DNA from: Auriscalpium vulgare
Lineage: Eukaryota; Basidiomycota; Agaricomycetes; Russulales; Auriscalpiaceae
Assembly (NCBI GenBank): GCA_019915015.1
Contig: JAHBBC010000008.1
Location: 62,001 to 126,000, forward strand
Reading direction: 5' to 3'
Length of the DNA stretch: 64,000 nt
Both the position numbers and the translations under genes were made by a program. Under the pieces are notes generated by a model. That model did no database searches, had not been told where the DNA came from, and saw nothing but the letters and a program-made list of their open reading frames with translations. This document shows positions 58,468 through 64,000 of the stretch, piece by piece; position 1 is the stretch's first letter, and each line of letters starts with the position of its first letter.

Positions 58468-58493
58468 GCTGAGCTCCCGGGACGCAGCTGCGG

Positions 58494-59149
58494 TGATAGG
58501 TTCAGGCCGCGGGCAAGCGTGTAGCGAGACGTCGCGAGACGGGGAAGCAGCATGCGAGGCGCAGGGTCGCGGGAGCGGGGGTGATGGGAACGTGGTCCGG
58601 CGACCCAGGAGCAACCGGGACTGGCGACGGAACGGATCACCGGAACGGGCTAGATCGGGAGGGCTTAGCGACGTAGGTAGAGCCACTACTTAGGGAGCTG
58701 CGCGAGACGTAGCAACCGAATCAACCTGTGGGCGGCGCAAGCCACCCACACCCTTTACCTCACAGAAACTGTAGCCTGAGGCGCTACCAGACTTAGGAAG
58801 GCAGGACCCCACCGATGTGGGAACAGGTAGGCAGGCGGACAGGCAAGAGGGGGTGCGACGGCCCATAGGCGGACGCTTCGCACACGGGTGCGAAGCACTC
58901 GGAGGAGGATCCCGTAGAGGGCATCCCCAGGCAGGTGAGTGTTTAGTTTGGTGTTTAGGCGGTAGGAGGTGGCCCCGCACGACCACGGGGAGGGCACGAA
59001 GCGCAACAGCGACACGAACACCTTCCCCCTCAGCAAGTCTAGTCACCCGGACTGGATCGCGATGTATAGGAGGCAGTGTTGGTGGTTGTTGTCCTGTGAG
59101 GCACTCGCCGCACGCCCCGCTAGGGTCCGTCCCGGGTGATAGCGTATCA
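58494..59149 (+). repeat. 5' LTR of the gypsy element (656 bp)
   Basis: Starts TGATAGGTTCAGG and ends GATAGCGTATCA; the short inverted TGATA/TATCA ends are typical of LTRs. Confidence 0.88.
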
Positions 59150-59152
59150 TTT

Positions 59153-59170
59153 TGGAGCCCACCGCGAGGG
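59153..59170 (+). promoter_or_regulatory. Probable tRNA primer-binding site
   Basis: TGGAGCCCACCGCGAGGG begins three bases after the LTR. The leading TGG fits pairing with a tRNA 3' CCA end. The tRNA was not identified. Confidence 0.6.
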
Positions 59171-59239
59171 GTATGGTGATGACGATCGTGTTCGAGCTTT
59201 AAAATCAGCCTCGTAGACGGCACCCGGTCGCTGATCAAC

Positions 59240-61816
59240 ATGGCGCCGAAACCCAAGATAGCCCACCTCCCAACGCGAACACAGTCAGGAATGAGCACAC
59301 AGCAACAAGGAACAGGAACGGGTGGAGGAGGCGGCGGCGGAGGCGGAGGCGGTGGAGGAGGGGGAGGCGGCGGACAACAGGCAATACCGCCTCAGCCCAA
59401 CGTCGCGCCAGTCGCAATGCCTACCCGCGGGGACCGCAACACACCGTCTTTCAATCAGAAGGCCCGCGAGTTACCGCGTTACTTCGACGAGCTGAACCAT
59501 CTCTTTGCCCGGGCTCAACTAGCGGATGATACGGCGAAGAAGGGCCACGCAGTGCGTTACCTAGACGTCACGACGGCTGAGGAGTGGGAAGCGAGGCCGG
59601 AGTTTAAGGATCCCACCAAGACCTACCAAGACTTTCAGGACGCCATTGTTAAACTGTACCCGGGAGCCGATGAGGACCGCAAGTATACCATCGCGGACAT
59701 GGACGCGCTCGTAGGCAGTCGGTACCGTCTGGGCATTGCGTCCGGCGGCGAGCTCAGCGAATTCTATCGGCAGTTCTTCGCGATCACCGACTTCCTGGTT
59801 AAGAAAAGCAGGATCTCGACCCGTGAGCGCGATATCGCGTTCCTTCGCGCTTTCCAGGACAGCCTCATGAACAGGGTGGCGACGAGACTGCAGATCAAAT
59901 TGCCGGACCACGATAAAGAAACACCGTACCCCATGGCCGACGTGCTAGAGGCAGGAGAGTACGAGCTGAGGGGCACTCCCTCAATCGTACCAGCGGTCAG
60001 CGCAGGACCGGCAGTGGCGGTTGCAACGACGGAGCCTGTAATCAAAATAGAACAGTTTCAAGAAGCAATCAAAGCCGCGGTTGCCGAACAGTTCGCGCGG
60101 ATGCTCGTCAACCAGGGGAACGGCGGAGGTCAGAGGGGTTATGGGGGTACCTCGGGAACTCAACAGCCGCGCGCCACGCAAGGAAATCAAGGCGGACAGG
60201 GAGGGCCGTCAGGATGCCTTTTCTGCGGCCAAACGGGGCACTTCGTCAGGGAATGTATGGTGGTCCAGGACTACATCGCAACGGGTCGCGTATCTAGGGA
60301 CCACAACAACCGGGTCGTTCTGAAGGGTGGAGGGCTTATCCCGCTAGGAGAAGGCCCGCTGAAGCAGCGTGTGGATGCGTACTACGCCGGGAATCAACAC
60401 GGACAGTCAGAAGCCATGATGCTGACGACGATGGACTACGAGCTGGTGCCGGCCAAAGTGCAGACGGTCGCCGGCCTAATCCAACTGACGCCGCAATTGA
60501 CCGACGAAGACAGAATGACGGAGCTCCAGCAGGAGATGGCAGTGCTCCTGACGGCCCGAGCGGAAAGGCAAGCTCAGAAGGAACGCCGGCAGGCCGCACT
60601 GGACGCGGGCGAGTTTCCCCAGGCAATAGGGCTGCTGCCTGGCGAGCGCGAAAGATCGCGACGAATTCCAGAGGTGGTCATTCCGAAGAGGAAGCCATTT
60701 ACGCAAGCCAAGAAGCAGGTTTCCTTCGAGCCGGAGGCAGTCGACCGACCAGGGGAGACTGGGGATAGCGCAGACAAACAAAGGCAGGCCGACGAAGACA
60801 CCACAGCGGGTGAGGAGCCGTTAACACCTCCGATCCATCCTTTCGCGAAGGTGCCCGACGCGACGTACATAGGGCCGGCAAGTTACCAACGAAGCGCGGG
60901 GCAGCGCAAGGCGGACCCAGCATACAATAAGGTCGCCCCGGTCCACGACTCCGTAATAGCAAATAAGGTTTATGAGAGGGCCATGAATGCGGAGGTCACC
61001 TTGACACAGAGGGAGCTCATGTCCATTGCCCCGGAAGTACGCGCTCAAGTTCGCAACGTGGTGACCCCTAAGCGGGTCCCAAACGAGGCAAGAGTACCAG
61101 TAGTCCAGGCGATGGTGGAAAGCGAACCAGAGCTCTTTCCGTTCGACTTTGACCAGGACGAAGGGGCAGGAGAGGACGAGAAGGTGGTGAGGGGATTCGC
61201 GGACCATATGCCCGAAACCTTTCTGCAAGCCCTGGGACACCAGCCAACGGAGTTGCCCGAGGGGACGCGTGTAGGAGAAGTCATTGTGGAGGTTCTGATG
61301 GGAGATCTAGGAGAAGCAGGAGACGGGGAACCAGACCCTGAGCCGTTGGAAGTCGCCAAGGAATCGCTGGCCCTCCGTTCGATCTTGCCACTAGTCAACA
61401 ACCAAGCGCACATCGAGGCAGTCGTGGATCCCGGGTCGCAGATTATTTCCATGTCCGAGGACGTATGCCATTACCTCGGGCTGCATTACGATCCGAACGT
61501 TCGCCTGGATATGATATCGGCCAACAAAAGTCGCGATAGGTCGCTAGGCCTGGCTAGAAACGTCCCGATGAAGATTGGGGGTATAACGCTGTACGTACAG
61601 GTGCATATCATCCGCAACCCGGCGTACGACATGCTCCTGGGGAGGCCCTTTGACGTTCTCACGGGAAGTACCGTGCAAAACTTTGCAGACGAGAGGCAGA
61701 CAATCACGATCACGGACCCAAACACTGGAGTCATGGCGTCAATCCCCACTATTCCACGCGGCCGCAAGCGCATCTCGCGAACCCAGAAGCAGGGGGTGGA
61801 GGGTTTTCGCGACTAG
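59240..61816 (+). CDS. Gag and aspartic protease of the gypsy element
   Basis: 858 residues in one frame. An N-terminal polyglycine run (about residues 28-44) precedes a Gag/capsid-like region (ARELPRYFDELNHLF, YPGADEDRKYT, ISTRERDIAFLRAFQ) and one zinc knuckle, CLFCGQTGHFVRECM (CX2CX4HX4C, about residues 323-337). After a disordered linker comes a retropepsin-like domain near the end: VVDPGSQIISMSEDVC followed by YDMLLGRPF. The catalytic triplet is Asp-Pro-Gly rather than Asp-Ser/Thr-Gly. The ORF closes with TAG at 61814. By family role, Gag forms the particle and the protease matures it. Pol continues in the -1 frame. Confidence 0.88.
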   Translation: MAPKPKIAHLPTRTQSGMSTQQQGTGTGGGGGGGGGGGGGGGGGGQQAIPPQPNVAPVAMPTRGDRNTPSFNQKARELPRYFDELNHLFARAQLADDTAKKGHAVRYLDVTTAEEWEARPEFKDPTKTYQDFQDAIVKLYPGADEDRKYTIADMDALVGSRYRLGIASGGELSEFYRQFFAITDFLVKKSRISTRERDIAFLRAFQDSLMNRVATRLQIKLPDHDKETPYPMADVLEAGEYELRGTPSIVPAVSAGPAVAVATTEPVIKIEQFQEAIKAAVAEQFARMLVNQGNGGGQRGYGGTSGTQQPRATQGNQGGQGGPSGCLFCGQTGHFVRECMVVQDYIATGRVSRDHNNRVVLKGGGLIPLGEGPLKQRVDAYYAGNQHGQSEAMMLTTMDYELVPAKVQTVAGLIQLTPQLTDEDRMTELQQEMAVLLTARAERQAQKERRQAALDAGEFPQAIGLLPGERERSRRIPEVVIPKRKPFTQAKKQVSFEPEAVDRPGETGDSADKQRQADEDTTAGEEPLTPPIHPFAKVPDATYIGPASYQRSAGQRKADPAYNKVAPVHDSVIANKVYERAMNAEVTLTQRELMSIAPEVRAQVRNVVTPKRVPNEARVPVVQAMVESEPELFPFDFDQDEGAGEDEKVVRGFADHMPETFLQALGHQPTELPEGTRVGEVIVEVLMGDLGEAGDGEPDPEPLEVAKESLALRSILPLVNNQAHIEAVVDPGSQIISMSEDVCHYLGLHYDPNVRLDMISANKSRDRSLGLARNVPMKIGGITLYVQVHIIRNPAYDMLLGRPFDVLTGSTVQNFADERQTITITDPNTGVMASIPTIPRGRKRISRTQKQGVEGFRD
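61801..61807 (+). promoter_or_regulatory. Candidate -1 ribosomal frameshift site
   Basis: G GGT TTT in the gag frame fits the canonical X XXY YYZ heptamer, six bases before the gag stop codon (TAG 61814-61816). The pol frame is exactly -1 and open from here. No downstream pseudoknot was worked out. Confidence 0.65.
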
Positions 61817-64000
61817 AGGATTTGTTGGAGGACCAGGAGGAGGTAGGGCTGGTCGTGGGGTTCGAGCCCGATAAGCCTGATACTCTTAGAATGGAATCCC
61901 TGGTGTACCTCAAATCCTCGCCTACAATTGAAGATGTGCAGTCAGCTTATTTGTCAGTGTGCGACCTACCGGAGGAATACGCGGGAGTGTTCGCGAAGCG
62001 AGCGGAAGAAGGAGAGGAAGAGGAGGAACGAGCAAGAGCAGGGACGTTTATTTGGACGGCGGCAGACTGGGGAGACGGCGAGAGTGGGAGAGAAAGAGAG
62101 GAGGAAACGGACAGAGGTGAGCTACAGCCGACCGCAATGCAGCGCGAAGTCTTTGCGGCCACGAAGAAGCGTTACAAGCCAGCACACCTCAAGGTAAAGC
62201 CTATTCGTACGGACCTGCCGGAGCACTTCCGGATCCTCAGAGAGATCAGAGGGGACCCCCTGGCGGATATGCCGCCGCTCCCAGAGAAGCCACCGGAGTT
62301 CGTACCCACGGGAAGGTACACCGCGGAACGTCGCGAACAATTTGACCGAGTCCACGACGGAGATTTCCTATGGCCGGAAGAAAGGAAGCTCATGCATGCG
62401 TTTATGTGCGCACAAAACGAGGCATTTGCCTGGGACGACTCGGAGCGGGGGCGCTTCCGAGAAGACTTCTTCCCCCCGTTCACAATACCAGTAGTTCCGC
62501 ATCGGCCGTGGGTTCAGCGAAATATTCCGATTCCGCCAGGGATATACGACAAGGTCATGGCGCTCATCAAGACCAAGATCGCCGCGGGAGTCTACGAGGA
62601 CTCAAACTCGTCGTACCGCTCTAGGTGGTTCTGTGTGGTTAAGAAGGACGGGACCAGCCTCCGTATAGTCCATAGTCTGGAACCCCTGAATGCGGTGACC
62701 ATCGCGCACTCAGGAGTACCCCCCTTCCCAGATCATTTGGCGGAGCAGTTTGCGGGGCGGCCGTGCGGGGGAATTCTGGACCTCTACGTGGGCTATGACG
62801 AAAGGAGACTAGATGAAGCCTCAAGGGACCTCACGACTTTCCAGACGCCGTACGGCGCAAAACGGCTGGTGACCCTGCCTATGGGGTGGACGAATTCCGT
62901 CCCGATCTTCCACGACGACGTGACCTTTATTCTCCAACCGGAAATCCCGCATATTACGGTGCCTTTTATAGACGACGTCCCCCTGAAGGGGCCGGACTCG
63001 GACTACAGGACGGAAGGCGGAGGATACGAAACGATCCCCGGCAACAACGGCATAAGGCGGTTCGTATGGGAACACTTTAACAACGTTAACAGGGTAGTCC
63101 AACGAATGCGCTACTGTCATGGCACGTTCTCAGGATGGAAATCACAGCTGTGCGTACCAGAATTCTACGTGGTAGGGCATCGCTGCACACCGCAAGGAAG
63201 GATGGCAGACGAAGAAAAGGTCGCGAAGATTCGCAATTGGGGGCCGTGCACGGATCTCTCAGACGTACGGGCTTTCTTGGGGACAGTTGGAGTCCTGCGC
63301 ATCTTTATCCGAAACTTTGCGCACCGAGCCCATGCCTTGACACACCTGACGAGGAAGGACGTCCCGTTCGAATGGGGACCCGAACAGTCGCGAGCTATGG
63401 AGGACCTCAAGGAGGCAGTCCTCGCATCACCAGCGCTCCTACCGATTGATTACACGTCGGAGGCCCCCGTGATCCTAGCGGTAGACACCTCGTACATCGC
63501 GGTGGGTTTCCTATTGAGTCAGGCGGACCCCAACGTTCCCCAAGACAGGAAGAGACGCCGATATTCTCGATTTGGTAGCATCGCGCTAAACGATCGCGAA
63601 GCGCGGTTCTCGCAGCCCAAGCTGGAGCTCTATGGTCTTTTTCGAGCCCTGCGGGCCCTTAAAGTCTACCTGATAGGGGTGAGGAACCTGACCATTGAGG
63701 TCGACGCCAGGTATATCAAAGGCATGCTGGAAAATCCTGACCTCGAGCCATCGGCCAGTATGAACAGGTGGATTATAGGCATCCTGATGTTCCATTTTGA
63801 GCTAGTGCACGTGCCGGGACTCTTCCACGGGCCCGACGGCCTATGCAGGAGGCGTAGGCAACCAGGAGACGCTCTGGAACAGGAAGACGACTTCGACGAC
63901 TGGGTTGATGCGGTGTATGGTTTCGCACATATCGTAAACATGGTAGTCCCGAAGACAGCGCAAGAGAGAGCCTCGCGACGGCAAGCTGGATGGACGGGGC
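61808..64000 (+). CDS. Pol of the gypsy element: reverse transcriptase and RNase H (partial)
   Basis: Open in the -1 frame from the gag end to the window edge, about 730 residues. After an acidic linker come reverse transcriptase blocks: PFTIPVVPHRPWVQRNIPIP, SRWFCVVKKDGTSLRIVHSL, FQTPYGAKRLVTLPMGWTNS, and the catalytic box VPFIDDVPLKG (FIDD in place of YxDD). A connection region with VRAFLGTVGVLRIFIRNFA follows, then RNase H with ILAVDTSYIAVGFLL, KLELYGLFRALR and LTIEVDARYIKGML giving the acidic residues. No stop codon is seen. Integrase would lie beyond 64000. Confidence 0.88.

Larger units (their letters stand above)
58494..64000 (+). mobile_element. Ty3/gypsy LTR retrotransposon (3' part outside window)
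   Basis: 5' LTR, primer-binding site, gag-protease frame, then a pol frame with reverse transcriptase and RNase H that runs off the window. Integrase and 3' LTR are not visible. It inserted into or next to the N-terminal region of the tnp2 transposase, so it is younger than that element. Confidence 0.9.

Noticed and set aside
1..64000. CRISPR arrays, prokaryotic operons or phage defence islands
   Set aside because: Introns, fungal transposons and eukaryotic gene families throughout; the regular repeats present are WD40 coding units and transposon tails.

Overview
This window is nuclear DNA of a filamentous fungus, most likely a mushroom-forming basidiomycete (Agaricomycetes). The reasons are: protein genes split by many short GT..AG introns of about 45-70 bp; KDZ transposases with a CxC2 cysteine cluster; a tnp2/CACTA-like transposase; a Ty3/gypsy element with an FxDD-type reverse transcriptase; a NACHT-WD40 (NLR-like) receptor with almost identical WD40 repeats; and many F-box-like paralogues. 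All names come from reading the sequence; no database search was run.

Layout. 1-8777: two head-to-tail KDZ transposase copies, each followed by a related ~1.1 kb AT-rich tail. 9479-12581: a complete pogo/Fot1-type DNA transposon with terminal inverted repeats and TA target duplications. 12800-21085: a dense nest of repeats. Its best-defined member is a small LTR element (13811-20807, 5-bp target duplication GACGA) whose 5' LTR has been split by a 5.9 kb insertion. 22150-28044: a run of host genes carrying disabling lesions (cohesin loader Mau2/Scc4-like, mitochondrial succinate/fumarate carrier, a Gln/Pro/His-rich protein), with one apparently intact hypothetical gene among them. 28605-34110: the NLR-like receptor on the minus strand. 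34370-43911: an F-box-like remnant, an intact secreted carboxylesterase, an intact F-box protein and an intact S28 serine peptidase. 44739-49600: a cluster mixing one F-box-like family with a TPR-like family, mostly decayed. 50844-58467: a convergent pair, a coiled-coil gene and a tnp2 transposase, probably the two genes of one CACTA-like element. The coiled-coil gene is broken by a solo LTR, and the transposase is truncated by the LTR retrotransposon that fills 58494 to the window end.

How it works together. The intact host genes are a likely intracellular immune or allorecognition receptor (NLR), two secreted hydrolases with complete catalytic residues, and ubiquitin-adaptor-like F-box proteins. 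Much of the rest is transposable elements at different ages: an apparently young pogo element, a young gypsy element and its near-identical solo LTR, and older KDZ and CACTA-like copies. The order of several insertions can be read from the nesting.
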